A stretch of DNA of 64,000 nt from contig NZ_CP072347.1 in the NCBI RefSeq assembly GCF_018127925.1, forward strand, positions 994,501 to 1,058,500, read 5' to 3'. The notes beneath the pieces are model-generated. The model did no database searches. It was not told the origin of the DNA and saw nothing but the letters and a program-made list of their open reading frames with translations. Within the stretch, counting starts at the first letter, position 1, and each line of letters begins with the position of its first letter. Made by a program: the position numbers and the translations under genes. This document shows positions 18,500-28,600 of this stretch, piece by piece. This DNA is from Prevotella melaninogenica (GTDB lineage: Bacteria > Bacteroidota > Bacteroidia > Bacteroidales > Bacteroidaceae).

Positions 18500-19813
18500 A
18501 TGAATAATAATATTCTTAATAAACTTGGCATCACGCTCAATGCAATGCAGGAGGCTACGGCTGATGCAGTATTGCATACGGGTAAAGATGTTGTAGTGAT
18601 GTCACCGACAGGTTCAGGTAAGACTTATGCTTACCTCCTACCATTAATTCAGCGGTTAGATGCTTCGTCAGATGCACTGCAGGCTGTAGTGTTGGTACCT
18701 GGACGTGAATTGGCATTGCAGTCAGCTAATGTTCTTAAGGATATGGGTAGTGGCTTACGCTCTATGCCTTTATATGGTGGACGTCCAACAATGGAAGAGC
18801 ATCGTGTATTGAGAGATGTAAAACCTCAGATAGTCTTTGCTACTCCAGGACGTTTAAACGATCATCTTGATAAGGCTAATATTAATGCAGAAACGATAAA
18901 GTGGCTTGTCATTGATGAGTTTGACAAGTGTCTTGAATTTGGTTTTCAAGACGAAATGATGAGTATTCTCTGTAAGTTACCAAATATAGAAAGACGAATC
19001 CTACTTTCAGCAACAGAGTCTGAAACTATTCCTAATTTTGTATCAATGGGTAGGACCGTTCATTTGGATTATCGTACAGAAGATGAGAATATTCCTGATC
19101 GTATACGTCTCTACACAGTTACAAGTCCCGAAAAGGATAAACTTGAGGTATTGAAGAAACTTCTCCTTTCTTTAGGTGACAAAAGTAGTATTGTATTCTT
19201 GAATTATCGTGACTCCGTAGAACGCACAGCTTTATTCTTAAAGGAGAATGGTTTTACAATCAGTTGGTTCCATGGTGGCTTAGACCAGCGTGAACGTGAA
19301 GCATCTCTGTATCGTTTCTCAAATGGTTCTGCACCAATACTTGTTAGTACCGACTTAGCTTCACGTGGGTTGGATATACCAGATGTTGACAATATTATTC
19401 ATTATCATTTCCCTGAAACTGAAGATAGCTATGTGCATAGAGTAGGGCGTACAGCACGTTGGGACAAGGAAGGAAGAACCTTCTTCATTCTTGGTCCAGA
19501 AGAACATTTGCCAGAGTATGTTACCAATGAGCATGAAGAATATAAGATACCAGAGACTTTACCAAAACCAGCTCAGCCTCGTATGGCAACAATATATATA
19601 GGTAAAGGAAAGAAAGATAAAATCTCAAAAATAGATATTGTAGGCTTTCTTTGTAAGAAAGGCGGATTAAAGTCTTCTGAAATTGGAAAGATTGATGTGA
19701 AAGATCGTTTTACTTATGTAGCAGTTTCACGCACAAAGATTAAAGAAATAATTTCATTGACTAAAGGTGAAAAAATAAAGGGTATTCGTACCGTTGTGGA
19801 AGAGGTAAGGTGA
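18500..19813 (+). CDS. DEAD-box-type ATP-dependent RNA helicase with DbpA-like C-terminus
   Basis: The 437-residue helicase has two RecA folds with Q17 of the Q motif, the Walker A motif SPTGSGKT (35-42), PGREL, TPGRL, SAT and HRVGRTAR. Motif II reads DEFD (139-142) instead of DEAD, a conservative change at the Ala position that leaves the Mg-binding acids intact. The C-terminal ~75 residues (ATIYIGKGKKDKISKIDIVG onward) resemble the DbpA RNA-binding domain that targets 23S rRNA, so a role in ribosome assembly is plausible. It follows the third TPR gene by 2 bp, and its stop codon lies within a strong terminator. Confidence 0.92.
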   Translation: MNNNILNKLGITLNAMQEATADAVLHTGKDVVVMSPTGSGKTYAYLLPLIQRLDASSDALQAVVLVPGRELALQSANVLKDMGSGLRSMPLYGGRPTMEEHRVLRDVKPQIVFATPGRLNDHLDKANINAETIKWLVIDEFDKCLEFGFQDEMMSILCKLPNIERRILLSATESETIPNFVSMGRTVHLDYRTEDENIPDRIRLYTVTSPEKDKLEVLKKLLLSLGDKSSIVFLNYRDSVERTALFLKENGFTISWFHGGLDQREREASLYRFSNGSAPILVSTDLASRGLDIPDVDNIIHYHFPETEDSYVHRVGRTARWDKEGRTFFILGPEEHLPEYVTNEHEEYKIPETLPKPAQPRMATIYIGKGKKDKISKIDIVGFLCKKGGLKSSEIGKIDVKDRFTYVAVSRTKIKEIISLTKGEKIKGIRTVVEEVR

Positions 19814-19836
19814 CACATTATACAATGTGTCACCTT
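19807..19836 (+). terminator. Rho-independent terminator after the TPR-helicase operon
   Basis: Perfect 13-bp arms 19807-19819 (AAGGTGACACATT) and 19824-19836 with a 4-base loop are followed by a T tract. The helicase stop codon TGA lies in the left arm. Confidence 0.9.
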
Positions 19837-19905
19837 TTTCTTTAACATCCCTCTCCACGTGTATAAAACGCATACTATCTTGCAAATAAAAAAAATGATA
19901 TTTTA

Positions 19906-19937
19906 TTTGGAAGTATAAAAATAAAAGCGTATCTTCG
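19906..19937 (+). promoter_or_regulatory. Promoter of the serine operon
   Basis: TTTG (19906-19909), a 20-bp spacer and TATCTTCG (19930-19937, one change from TAnnTTTG) lie 85 bp before serC. Confidence 0.65.
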
Positions 19938-20021
19938 CATCGTAGACCATCAAAACCTATTACATATTTAATACTGATAATAACTACAAAACATAAGTCA
20001 AACTTAAACTAAACAATCGAG

Positions 20022-21092
20022 ATGAAAAAGTACAATTTTGGTGCAGGTCCATGTATCCTTCCACGTGAAGTAATCGAAAAGACAGCAAATGCCATTTTAG
20101 ATTTTAATGGAATTGGTCTCTCAATTGCAGAAATCAGCCATCGTTCAAAGGATTTCCAGCCAGTAATGGACGAAGCTATGGCTTTAGTAAAGGAAGTATT
20201 AAATGTCCCAGAGGGCTATTCAGTGCTTTTCTTGGGTGGTGGTGCATCACTTGAGTTCTGCATGATTCCTTTCAACTTCTTGGTAAAGAAGGCTGGTTAT
20301 TTAAATACTGGTGTTTGGGCAAAGAAGGCCATGAAGGAAGCTAAGTTGTTTGGAGATGTTGTTGAAGTTGCTTCATCTGCAGATGAAAACTATACATATC
20401 TTCCAAAGAACTTCGATGTTCCTACAGACTTGGATTATTTGCACATCACAACCAATAACACAATTTATGGTACTGAATATCACAAAGATTTAGATGTACC
20501 AGTTCGTTTGATTGGTGATATGTCTTCAGATATCTTTAGCCGTCCAGTTGATGTTTCTAAGTACGACTGCATCTATGGTGGTGCACAGAAGAATCTTTCT
20601 ATGGCAGGTGTGACATTCATCATTATTAAGGATGAAGTTCTTGGTCGTGTACAACGTGAAATCCCAACAATGTTGGATTATCGTACACATATCAAGAAGG
20701 GTTCTATGTTCAATACTCCTCCTGTAGTGCCTATCTATACCGCTTTAGAGAACCTTCGTTGGATTAAAGCGAACGGTGGTGTTGAAGCAATGGAGAAACT
20801 TGCTAAGGAGCGTGCTGATATTGTTTACGGTGAAATCGATCGCAATAAGTTGTTCCGTGGTACAGTTAAGTGTGAGGAAGATCGCTCTTACATGAACATC
20901 TGCTTCGTTCTCAACGATGAGTATGCAGAATTACAAGATGAGTTCTTTAAGTTCGCTACTGAAAGAGGAATGGTTGGTATCAAGGGGCACCGCGATGTTG
21001 GTGGTTTCCGTGCAAGCTGCTACAACGCTATGACAGTTGAAGGCTGCAAGGCTCTTGTTGAAACAATGAAGGAGTTTGAAGCTAAACACTAA
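20022..21092 (+). CDS. serC: Phosphoserine aminotransferase SerC
   Basis: SerC converts 3-phosphohydroxypyruvate and glutamate to O-phosphoserine, the second step of serine synthesis; it also acts in the pyridoxal phosphate route of some bacteria. The 356-residue protein starts [21 protein letters not shown] and carries ISHRSKDFQ, the PLP lysine in [15 protein letters not shown] (about 193) and the C-terminal [15 protein letters not shown], all diagnostic. Length is that of the family. It is the first gene of the locus and is separated from serA by 90 bp that include a hairpin. Confidence 0.97.
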   Translation: MKKYNFGAGPCILPREVIEKTANAILDFNGIGLSIAEISHRSKDFQPVMDEAMALVKEVLNVPEGYSVLFLGGGASLEFCMIPFNFLVKKAGYLNTGVWAKKAMKEAKLFGDVVEVASSADENYTYLPKNFDVPTDLDYLHITTNNTIYGTEYHKDLDVPVRLIGDMSSDIFSRPVDVSKYDCIYGGAQKNLSMAGVTFIIIKDEVLGRVQREIPTMLDYRTHIKKGSMFNTPPVVPIYTALENLRWIKANGGVEAMEKLAKERADIVYGEIDRNKLFRGTVKCEEDRSYMNICFVLNDEYAELQDEFFKFATERGMVGIKGHRDVGGFRASCYNAMTVEGCKALVETMKEFEAKH

Positions 21093-21103
21093 ATATATAA
21101 AGA

Positions 21104-21144
21104 TTAGACTTAGCAGTGGTGTACATGCCACCTGCTGAGTCTAA
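21104..21144 (+). other. Hairpin between serC and serA
   Basis: TTAGACTTAGCAGTGG (21104-21119) pairs with CCACCTGCTGAGTCTAA (21128-21144) with one bulge and a G-T pair. No T tract follows, so a processing or stability element is more likely than a terminator. Confidence 0.55.
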
Positions 21145-21182
21145 ACGATAACTTTACTATATCTAACCAAAACATTAAGGCT

Positions 21183-22100
21183 ATGAAAGTTTTAATTGCA
21201 ACTGAAAAACCATTTGCACCATCTGCAGTGCAAGGTATTACAACCGAACTTAAGAATGCAGGACATGAGGTTGTTCTGCTTGAAAAATATACAGAGAAAG
21301 CTGAATTGCTTGAAGCAGTAAAAGATGCTGATGCAATGATCGTACGCTCTGACAAAGTTACACCAGAAGTACTTGACGCAGCTAAGCAGTTGAAGATAGT
21401 TGTTCGTGCAGGTGCTGGTTATGACTCTATTGATACAGCCTATGCAAAGGAGAAGAATGTTGTTGTAGAAAATACTCCTGGACAGAACTCTAATGCTGTT
21501 GCTGAACTTGTATTTGGTTTGTTGGTATATGCCGTACGTAGTTTCTATAATGGCAAGGCTGGTACAGAATTGATGGGCAAGAAACTTGGTATTCTTGCTT
21601 TCGGTAATGTTGGTCGTAATGTAGCTCGTATCGCCAAAGGCTTTGGTATGGAAGTGTACGCATACGATGCATTCTGCCCTGCAGAGGCTATTGAAGCAGC
21701 GGGTGTTCATGCTTGTAAGATACAAGATGAATTATTCCAGACTTGTGACGTTTTGTCACTCCATATCCCTGCAACTCCACAGACCGTTAAGAGTATTGAT
21801 TATCGTTTAGTTAACCTTCTCCCAAAGAAGGGTATCCTCATTAATACTGCCCGCAAGGAAGTTATCAATGAGGAGGAACTTCTGAAGTTGATGGCTGAGC
21901 GTGAAGACTTGAAGTTTGTGACAGATATTATGCCTGATGCTGATGCTGAATTCAAGAAATTTGAAGGACGTTACTTCTCTACTCCAAAGAAGATGGGTGC
22001 ACAGACAGCTGAAGCTAATAATAATGCTGGTATTGCTGCAGCAAAGCAGATTAATGCTTTCTTTGCTACAGGTGATACTAAATTCCAAGTAAATAAATAA
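21183..22100 (+). CDS. serA: D-3-phosphoglycerate dehydrogenase, short lysine-type
   Basis: This enzyme oxidises 3-phosphoglycerate to 3-phosphohydroxypyruvate, the first step of serine synthesis. The 305-residue protein has VRAGAGYDSID (about 74-84), the NAD-binding motif AFGNVGRNVA and INTARKEVINEE with the catalytic Arg region. It lacks the C-terminal ACT domain, so feedback control by serine through that domain is absent. At the usual catalytic His (TPHxGA in other dehydrogenases) it reads TPKKMGAQT, with Lys269-Lys270. From memory, this lysine form is shared by Bacteroidales and by an Entamoeba enzyme of similar length. Position after serC and before DUF1015 supports a serine role. Confidence 0.93.
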   Translation: MKVLIATEKPFAPSAVQGITTELKNAGHEVVLLEKYTEKAELLEAVKDADAMIVRSDKVTPEVLDAAKQLKIVVRAGAGYDSIDTAYAKEKNVVVENTPGQNSNAVAELVFGLLVYAVRSFYNGKAGTELMGKKLGILAFGNVGRNVARIAKGFGMEVYAYDAFCPAEAIEAAGVHACKIQDELFQTCDVLSLHIPATPQTVKSIDYRLVNLLPKKGILINTARKEVINEEELLKLMAEREDLKFVTDIMPDADAEFKKFEGRYFSTPKKMGAQTAEANNNAGIAAAKQINAFFATGDTKFQVNK

Positions 22101-22188
22101 CTTTCTAATACATAAGGGTTGATTGTCTTAATCTACTAAGTGAGGTTGTGACTTTCAATCCTTTTATTTTTATTTAAAAACTAACACT

Positions 22189-23436
22189 ATGGCAGTAATA
22201 AAACCTTTTAAAGGTATCCGCCCTCCAAAGGACTTGGTTGAGTCTGTCGCAAGTCGTCCATACGATGTTTTGGATTCTGAAGAAGCTCGTGCAGAAGCTG
22301 GAGACAACGAGAAGAGTTTATATCATATCATCAAACCAGAAATCAACTTTGAAGTTGGCACAAGTGAATATGATCCAAGAGCTTATAATAGTGCTGTTGA
22401 ACAATTCCAGAAGTTCCAAAATGAAGGTTGGTTAGTCCAAGACGATAAGGAACATTATTATATCTATGCACAAACTATGAATGGCAAAACTCAATATGGT
22501 CTTGTTGTTGGAGCATATGTTAATGATTATCTGACTGGTAATATCAAGAAGCATGAGCTAACTCGTAGAGATAAGGAAGAAGACCGTATGAAACATGTTC
22601 GCATTTGTAATGCTAATGTTGAACCAGTGTTCTTTGCTTATCCTGATAATCAGGTACTTGATACTTTGTTGGCTCGATATGCTGCAACAAAACCTGAATA
22701 TGATTTTGTTGCACCTGATGATGGTTTCAGACATCAGTTCTGGGTTATTACAGATGAAGCTGACATCAAGACTATAACTGAAGAGTTTAAGAAGATGCCA
22801 AGTCTTTATATTGCAGATGGACACCATCGTTCTGCTGCAGCTGCTTTAGTAGGTGCAGAGAAGGCTAAGAACAATGAAAATCATAAGGGTGACGAGGAGT
22901 ATAACTACTTTATGGCAGTATGCTTCCAGGCAAGTCAATTAACGATTCTTGACTATAATCGTGTTATCAAGGATTTAAATGGCATGGAAGTTGCTGAGTT
23001 CTTAAAAGCTTTGGAGAAGAACTTTACTGTTGAGCTGAAAGGACAAGATGAATATCGCCCAACAAAGTTGCATGAATTCTCTATGTACCTTGACGGCAAC
23101 TGGTATAGCTTGGTTGCTAAACCTGGTACATACGATGATAATGACCCTATTGGTGTTCTTGATGTTGACATCTCAAGTCGATTAATTTTGGACGAACTAA
23201 TGGGCATTAAAGACCTCCGTTCAGACAAACGTATTGATTTCGTTGGTGGTCTGCGTGGTCTTGGAGAACTGAAGCGTCGTGTTGATAGTGGTGAAATGCG
23301 TTGGGCATTGGCACTCTATCCTGTATCAATGCAGCAGATTATGGATATTGCTGATAGTGGAAAGATTATGCCACCTAAGGCAACATGGTTTGAACCAAAA
23401 CTTCGTTCTGGTCTTGTCATCCATAAGCTGGATTGA
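22189..23436 (+). CDS. DUF1015 protein of the serine operon, candidate phosphoserine/serine enzyme
   Basis: The 415-residue cytoplasmic protein belongs to DUF1015: it begins VIKPFKGIRPP, has ASRPYDVLDSEEA (21-33), KHELTRRDKEEDR (121-133) and IADGHHRSAAA (208-218). The GHHR block resembles the nucleotide-binding block of ParB/sulfiredoxin-fold proteins, some of which are free-serine kinases (SerK, SbnI, from memory). It lies third behind serC and serA, and no serB phosphatase is nearby. A role in interconverting phosphoserine and serine is therefore attractive but is inference. It precedes yigZ by 21 bp. Confidence 0.85.
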   Translation: MAVIKPFKGIRPPKDLVESVASRPYDVLDSEEARAEAGDNEKSLYHIIKPEINFEVGTSEYDPRAYNSAVEQFQKFQNEGWLVQDDKEHYYIYAQTMNGKTQYGLVVGAYVNDYLTGNIKKHELTRRDKEEDRMKHVRICNANVEPVFFAYPDNQVLDTLLARYAATKPEYDFVAPDDGFRHQFWVITDEADIKTITEEFKKMPSLYIADGHHRSAAAALVGAEKAKNNENHKGDEEYNYFMAVCFQASQLTILDYNRVIKDLNGMEVAEFLKALEKNFTVELKGQDEYRPTKLHEFSMYLDGNWYSLVAKPGTYDDNDPIGVLDVDISSRLILDELMGIKDLRSDKRIDFVGGLRGLGELKRRVDSGEMRWALALYPVSMQQIMDIADSGKIMPPKATWFEPKLRSGLVIHKLD

Positions 23437-23457
23437 TGCAAGATTAACATAAATTGA

Positions 23458-24051
23458 ATGGATAGCGATAAATATAAGACAATAAAAGAGAAAGCGATTA
23501 GCGAGGGATATTACTCTGAAAAGCGGAGTAAGTTCCTCGCTTTTGCGCATCATGTTGATTCTGTCGAAGAGGCGTTAGAGATAGTAAAAGAATATCGAAA
23601 GAAGTATTATGATGCTCGCCATTGCTGCTATGCTTATAGAGTAGGTTTTGATGGTACTGAATTCCGAGCAAATGATGATGGAGAACCGTCTTCAACAGCA
23701 GGTAAGCCTATTCTTGGACAGATTGACAGTTACGGATTAACAAATACACTCATTTGTGTTATTCGGTATTATGGAGGTATAAACCTCGGTACTGGTGGTT
23801 TGATTGTTGCTTACCGTGAGGCTGCAGCAGATGCATTATCAAATAGCGAGATAGAAGAAAAATTCATTGAGGAGGAAGTGAAATATACATTTACTTATCC
23901 GATGATGAATGATGTTATGCGAATCATTAAGGAAATGAATCCTCGCATTGTTAATCAAGTATTTGACAATACTTGTGAAGTTGTTCTTTCTATCAGAAAA
24001 GGGCAGGCAGAAGAACTACGCACTCGACTGAAGAAATTGTCTTTTGATTGA
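23458..24051 (+). CDS. yigZ: YigZ/IMPACT-family protein
   Basis: The 197-residue protein has the IMPACT N-terminal domain (KRSKFLAFAHHVDSVEEAL, about 21-39; ARHCCYAYRVG; DDGEPSSTAGKPIL; VIRYYGGINLGTGGLIVAY) followed by a DUF1949-like C-terminal domain (about 140-197). Length and motif order match bacterial YigZ. The family is related to a regulator of translation in eukaryotes; its bacterial role is unresolved. It follows DUF1015 by 21 bp and is probably in the same transcript. Confidence 0.93.
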   Translation: MDSDKYKTIKEKAISEGYYSEKRSKFLAFAHHVDSVEEALEIVKEYRKKYYDARHCCYAYRVGFDGTEFRANDDGEPSSTAGKPILGQIDSYGLTNTLICVIRYYGGINLGTGGLIVAYREAAADALSNSEIEEKFIEEEVKYTFTYPMMNDVMRIIKEMNPRIVNQVFDNTCEVVLSIRKGQAEELRTRLKKLSFD

Positions 24052-24165
24052 TACGCAATTTAGGAAAGATAAAAATATAGGACACAAAATCTATTATTAA
24101 TACTACCAAGGTTAGATAACAGAAAGATTATACAATGACAGAATTGAATAAAAAAACAGACTGAT

Positions 24166-24978
24166 ATGACTTTACATGAAGCTATTATTTACGTATTAGA
24201 AGGCTATGGTTCCGCGATGAGCTCTGCTGAAATAGCCCAGGAAATATTTGACAAGAAATTATATCTGCAACAGGCAGGTTCTATGGCTCCAGCCAAACAG
24301 ATAAGAGATCGTGCAAGAAAATATCCACAGCTTTTTATTATTGAAGACGGTAAAATACGCCTTAAAACATCTTTAGACTTCACTGATAGTCAAAAGAATA
24401 AATCGTCAATTAATCTTTGTCAGTTTACCTCTTCACCATTTCCCAAAAGCAAATGTAAAGAAAATTTGCCATCAGTTTCTCAAGATATGTCTTCTAATTT
24501 TAAACAGGGACTTGTTCCATGGGTAAATGAGAAAACCAAGGTACTCATCTTAGGTACTATGCCTGGAGATATTTCTATCCAGCAGCAGTCCTACTATCTT
24601 AATCCACGCAATACGTTTTGGAAGATTATCAATAATCTTTTCAATTCAACAAGTAGATTAGAAAAGAGCCGTTCATTTCTTAACAAAATCGGTATAGGGC
24701 TGTGGGATGTTTATAAGGAAGGTTTAAGAAAAGGTAGTCTTGATACAGGCTTCATCGGCAATCCTTCTACTAATGAGATAAAAGACCTACTGAATCAATA
24801 TCAATCCATTAAATACCTTATCTTTAATGGTCAAAAAGCATATAAGGCTTTCCTAAAGGCAATTGGCAAAGTTAATATACCATGTTATGTCTTTCCATCA
24901 ATGTCTTCTGCCTATAGCCGAATGACATTCGAAGAGAAGTTGAAAGTATGGACTAAACTAAAGGAGTTGCTGAAATGA
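24166..24978 (+). CDS. Winged-helix (HARE-HTH-like) domain fused to a family-6 uracil/hypoxanthine-DNA glycosylase
   Basis: Residues 1-68 form a winged helix of HARE-HTH type: LHEAIIYVLEGYGSAMSSAEIAQEI, then PAKQIRDRARKYPQLF and IIEDGKIRL. After a polar linker (about 69-117), residues 118-270 are a DNA glycosylase of the COG3663 type: LILGTMPGDISIQQQ, then YYLNPRNTFW with the characteristic Asn (motif I), GLWDVYKEGLRKGS and the C-terminal PSMSSAYSRM. Such enzymes remove deaminated bases such as hypoxanthine or uracil. The usual stand-alone enzyme is ~160 residues, so the N-terminal reader-like domain is an addition. It lies 114 bp after yigZ. Confidence 0.85.
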   Translation: MTLHEAIIYVLEGYGSAMSSAEIAQEIFDKKLYLQQAGSMAPAKQIRDRARKYPQLFIIEDGKIRLKTSLDFTDSQKNKSSINLCQFTSSPFPKSKCKENLPSVSQDMSSNFKQGLVPWVNEKTKVLILGTMPGDISIQQQSYYLNPRNTFWKIINNLFNSTSRLEKSRSFLNKIGIGLWDVYKEGLRKGSLDTGFIGNPSTNEIKDLLNQYQSIKYLIFNGQKAYKAFLKAIGKVNIPCYVFPSMSSAYSRMTFEEKLKVWTKLKELLK

Positions 24979-25600
24979 AATTCTAACAAGTTGACATCAG
25001 GCTTTCATTCATCTATTTTTTCGGACGTCAAGCTACGTAGTGTTTGTAAACTATTTTCACGCAATTCAAAACCAAAACATGCCCTTTTAGCTTCTAAAAG
25101 ATGCCTAATTGGCTTGTAAAAGGTGCCCTATTGAGATCTTACTAACGCCCTTTTGAAGTCTAATTAAGCACCTTTTAAAACACATCTTTATAACCAGCTG
25201 ATTTACTGTTTGTTGTAGACTTTCTTTTTGGTAGCATTTTTATCATTACTTATATGTGTTTATTATATTTTTTTGTAAATATAATATCATCCCTTTATCT
25301 GTATTTTCGGGGTATAATAATGAATCGGTTTTTAGTATAGGAAGATATAGGGAAAAAAACTAATTAACAATATTGGCTATTTGTTTGTTTTATATCTAAT
25401 TTCCGTTTTTCTATTAAAGCAATACGAAAGGCGATTAGACAATAATCAGGAGAACCTTATTTTATCCCATTCTCTTTTTGCTTTTTTACCTTTTTAAACT
25501 CTTCTATTCCATTTTTTTTGTGTTACTTTGCAGGTAATTATATGAGTTTACTAACGTATTAATCCTACTTATTAAGGATATTTTCTCGAGAAAGTTGTTA
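24979..25600. other. Gene-free region before tamB with a family A repeat
   Basis: About 620 bp with no credible coding frame. It contains a reverse copy of repeat family A (25067-25220) and then about 300 bp of very AT-rich DNA. No clear promoter with both elements was found for tamB; TTACTTTG at 25523-25530 is a weak -7 candidate. Confidence 0.6.
25067..25220 (-). repeat. Dispersed 22-bp-period repeat, family A copy 1 (reverse)
   Basis: Read on the minus strand, five consecutive 22-bp units fill 25176 down to 25067. Units begin AAAAGGTGCTTA, AAAAGGGCGTTA, AATAGGGCACCT, AATTAGGCATCT and AAAAGGGCATG. A ~45-bp leader (25177-25220, with GGTTATAAAGATGTG) precedes them and resembles the leader of the other copies. 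A conserved tail (GTGAAAATAGTTTACA) follows below 25067. Confidence 0.85.
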
Positions 25601-28600
25601 ATGACTAACATTTTAAATATGAATAGGAGCTTGAAATGGCTGGTTGCAATTGTAGCAATACCTGTCATTCTGTTTCTTATCCTCGCAGCTTTACTATATT
25701 GTCCACCCGTTCAAAATTGGGCTGTAAAGCATGTGGCAGCCTATGTTTCAGACAAGACTGGAATGGAGGTAAGCATCGATAGGGTCAATCTATCTTTTCC
25801 TTTAGATCTTCAGTTAGATGGTCTAAAGATGCTTCGCCCGAATGATTCTATCCCTAATAAGAAAGATACGGTGGCAGATGTACATCGCTTGGTGGCTAAT
25901 GTAGACCTATTGCCATTGCTTAAAAGTAGGGTAGAAGTAAACGAACTAACCTTTACAAAACTCAAAGCAAATACCGTCAACTTTATTGGTGACCTGCGTA
26001 TTCGTGGTGATTTGCAACGCTTGCATATTGTTAGCCATGCAGTTAACCTTGTTGGTGATTCTGTTCGTGTAAATAAAGCAGATATAGAAGGGGGATGGGT
26101 TGATATTGCTTTGGGCGATACTGTACCCGAAGATCCAAACAAACAGAAGCCACTTTGGCGTATTAATATAGATAAACTTAATCTTACAAAAACAGATTTT
26201 CGCCTCCATATGCCTGGCGACACAATGAGTGTTCGTGCTAACTTCAAGAAAGCAGCAGCTAACGGAGCAGAACTTCTATTACATGACAACATATACAAGG
26301 TTGCAAACGTAGATTGGCAAGGCGGTGATTTTAGTTATAATCAAAACTATGTACGCCATGCAAAGACAGGTTTTGATGCAGCACATATAGCCATGCAAGA
26401 TGTTAATTTGGGTATAGATTCCTTCCTATATGCTGCTCCAAAGATTCGATTACGTGTTCGTACAGCTAATATGAAGGAAAAGAGTGGACTGATAGTAAAG
26501 GATTTCAGTGGACCATTTTCTATGGATTCTACAAGTATCAATCTACCTGATTTGTATTTCCGACTACCTAACACTGAGCTTTCTGGACGGTTTACGATGG
26601 ATATGAATGCCTTTGCTGATAAGAATCCAGGGCAGATATCTACTCAGTTAGATGGTTTTCTACGTCTGGAAGATTTGCACCCGTTCCTAACCTCCGTACC
26701 AAAGAATATTTATCAGGCTATTCCTAATCAAAGTATCATCATAAAGGGTCAACTGGATGGAAATCTTCGTTCAGCAGCTTTTAAACAGCTTCGTTTAGCT
26801 ATGCCAGGCTATTTTGACATTACAGGAACAGGATGGATAGCTGATATGATGTCTGGAGTTAGTCATCTTCGCAGCGACTTAAAACTTAAAGGAACAGCAA
26901 GTAATCTTAGTTTTGTTTCTAAATTATTACCACGTGATGTGCGCAAGACAATAGCTTTCCCACATGGAGTAGGTATAAATGGTGATATTCATGTGCGTAA
27001 AACACTGTACACAGGTAGCATACAGTTGACACAAGGTGGCGGACGTATTCGATTGAATGGTGCTTATAATACAGCAACAGAACTATATCGTATTACAGCA
27101 GATGCAACTTTATTCCCTGTTCATCGTTTCTTACCCCATATGGGTTTATCAGCTTTCTCCGGAACAATAAAGATGCAAGGACGAGGCACAGACTTCTTAA
27201 ATCCAAAATCATCAACCAATCTCAGCCTTCGTATTCGTAGTTTCAAATATGGTAACTACGTATTGGATGGCTTGAATGGAGACATTTCAAAACATGGAGA
27301 GCAACTTTCGGCTCATGTAAAGAGTACGAACCGAATGATAAGTGGCGACTTCACTTATAAAGGCAGAGTTAATACAAAACTTGTGGATGGTCATCTACGT
27401 GGTTGGTTACGTCGTGTTGACTTGCACGCCATGGGCGTAATGAATCAAAGATATGTAGTTTCTACATGGGCTGATGTTGATGTACGCTCTGATATGAAGA
27501 ACATTCATCATGTCAGTGGTCTACTTCGTTCGTTCCGCCTTCTGCAAGAAGGACGAAAGAAAAGTAGACTTTTAGCAGCTGGAAACTTTGATATGCGAGC
27601 TGATGTACGCCCAGGTAGCCTTGACACTCACATAAAAGGAAATCTATCAGAAGCTGATTTGCAGGCTTTTGGATTTATAGATAAGCATTATATAACATCT
27701 GCTAATACAGACATTACGCTTCGTTCAGATATGAAGAAGTACTATACTGTAAGTGGAAATGTGGGTAATTTATTACTAAGCGAACAACGTAAGGGAGAGC
27801 GTTTACCATTAGCTGAAGGTAATTTCAATCTTGATGCAACCATGCGTGGTGATCAAATTGAAGGTTCAATAAATGGTGTTTTCCCACGTGTAGACCTTTA
27901 CCAATTAGGAATTGTAGACAAAGCGATGACAAGTAGTTTCTCTACTAACACCTCATTTGCAATGTCTGGCAAAGATAATTTGAATGTTCGTGGTTTGATT
28001 GGCAATCTTCGTGTTACCGAAAAAGACCGTACTTATACTCCTGGTGATGTAAATGTTGACCTTATGAGTCGTCGTGATACAGTGCATGCAGTTCTGAATG
28101 GTGGAGACTTCCATCTCAGTACAGCTTTTAATAGTAGTGTCAACCAATTGGCAGAAAGTGGAAAGCGAATCTATAAGACTGTACGTGAGCAATTGACTAA
28201 TCGTCGTATAGATCAGTCTGCTATACTCCGTCAGTTACCAACAGGACACTTTACGCTCCGCAGTGGACGTGATAATTTATTCTCTAACTTGTTAGCACGA
28301 GATGGATATGCCTTTAGTCAGGCAGATATTAACCTGACATCATCACCAACAAAGGGACTCGATGGAAGAATTAGTATTGATTCTTTGGTATATAATGATA
28401 TTCTTCTCGACAGTATTAGGGCTGACCTTAACAGTATTGATGGACAGTTGAACTATACGCTATCTGTAATAAATAGCCCTAATAATACATATCCTTATCA
28501 TGGATCTTTGCAGGGTGCGCTCTATGAACATGGTTTGAAGACACATGCAACCATCCTTGATAATAAGGGTAAGACTGGTTTCGACTTAGCGATGAAGGCT

